From CAZBGL01 sp964491375 (GTDB taxonomy: Bacteria > Desulfobacterota > Deferrisomatia > Deferrisomatales > Deferrisomataceae): a DNA stretch of 6,137 bases. A program made the translations under genes and the position numbers. The stretch covers positions 1-6,137 of the forward strand of contig CAZBGL010000117.1 in NCBI GenBank assembly GCA_964491375.1, in the 5' to 3' direction. Below are positions 6,096 to 6,137 of this stretch, piece by piece. How positions within the stretch are numbered: the stretch's first letter is position 1; each line of letters starts with the position of its first letter. The notes beneath the pieces were generated by a model. The model saw nothing but the letters and a program-made list of their open reading frames with translations. It did no database searches and was not told where the DNA came from.

Positions 6096-6109
6096 CGGCC
6101 GGAAGGCCG
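6096..6109. repeat. Short GC-rich inverted repeat
   Basis: CGGCC-GGAA-GGCCG is a perfect five-base-pair stem; on the plus strand the loop is GGAA, a GNRA-type tetraloop, on the minus strand TTCC. It lies just after the TAG at 6130-6132. It could be part of a stem ending an upstream gene, but there is no T run in either direction. Confidence 0.3.
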
Positions 6110-6137
6110 AGCGCCGCGGCCTCCCGAGCCTACCGAC

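Larger units (their letters stand above)
5945..6137 (-). other. Region upstream of cbiF with no supported gene
   Basis: These 193 bases hold the cbiF ribosome-binding site and otherwise no gene I can support. On the minus strand the only stop codon in any frame is a TAG at 6130-6132, which could end a gene lying outside the window; only one codon before it is visible. The three frames after it are open, but their codons end in A or T much more often than those of the real genes here, which argues against coding. I see short inverted repeats: CTGGG-N5-CCCAG (5971-5985), GGGA-N4-TCCC (6024-6035) and CGGCC-GGAA-GGCCG (6096-6109). None is followed by a T run, and none of the conserved cobalamin riboswitch boxes is present. 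Confidence 0.5.

Noticed and set aside
5960..6137. Plus-strand frame starting ATG at 5960 and running off the right edge
   Set aside because: There is no ribosome-binding site before the ATG and the product is an Ala/Arg/Pro-rich sequence without motifs; it would have to be transcribed divergently from within the cbiF leader.
5945..6137. Cobalamin riboswitch before cbiF
   Set aside because: I looked for the conserved boxes, including GCCACTG, on both strands and did not find them.

Overview
The window is very GC-rich and gene-dense, and every gene I can support is on the minus strand. The base composition, the anaerobic (early cobalt insertion) cobalamin genes and the ACT-domain plus UPF0210 pair suggest an anaerobic, high-GC bacterium, perhaps a deltaproteobacterium-like lineage. 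That taxonomic guess is inference from gene content only.

Reading in the direction of transcription (from high to low coordinates), the window opens with about 190 bases without a supported gene. Then come three corrin-ring genes packed head to tail: cbiF/cobM (C11 methyltransferase), cbiG (cobalt-precorrin-5A hydrolase) and cbiH/cobJ (C17 methyltransferase). Their products carry out three successive steps: CbiH makes cobalt-precorrin-4, CbiF converts it to cobalt-precorrin-5A, and CbiG opens the lactone to give cobalt-precorrin-5B. The cbiF stop and cbiG start overlap by four bases, and cbiG and cbiH are three bases apart, so this is clearly one transcription unit. It probably continues upstream of the window.

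A 58-base gap follows. A second tight group comes next: a small YcxB-like membrane protein, a 92-residue UPF0237-type ACT-domain protein (start and stop sharing one base), a UPF0210 (DUF711/PFL-like) protein, a metallo-beta-lactamase-fold hydrolase, and the first 49 codons of a GDT1/TMEM165-family cation transporter that runs off the left edge. Gaps are 24 bases or less. The ACT-UPF0210 pair is a known conserved neighbourhood without a settled function. The membrane protein and hydrolase around it are additional candidates for the same process, or only operon passengers.

I found no RNA gene, mobile element, CRISPR array, convincing riboswitch or rho-independent terminator. The window is mostly an ordinary biosynthetic and housekeeping region. 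The points most worth a second look are the uncharacterised five-gene cluster, a hairpin that may couple cbiG translation to cbiF, and an apparent Asp-to-Glu change at a metal-site position of the hydrolase.
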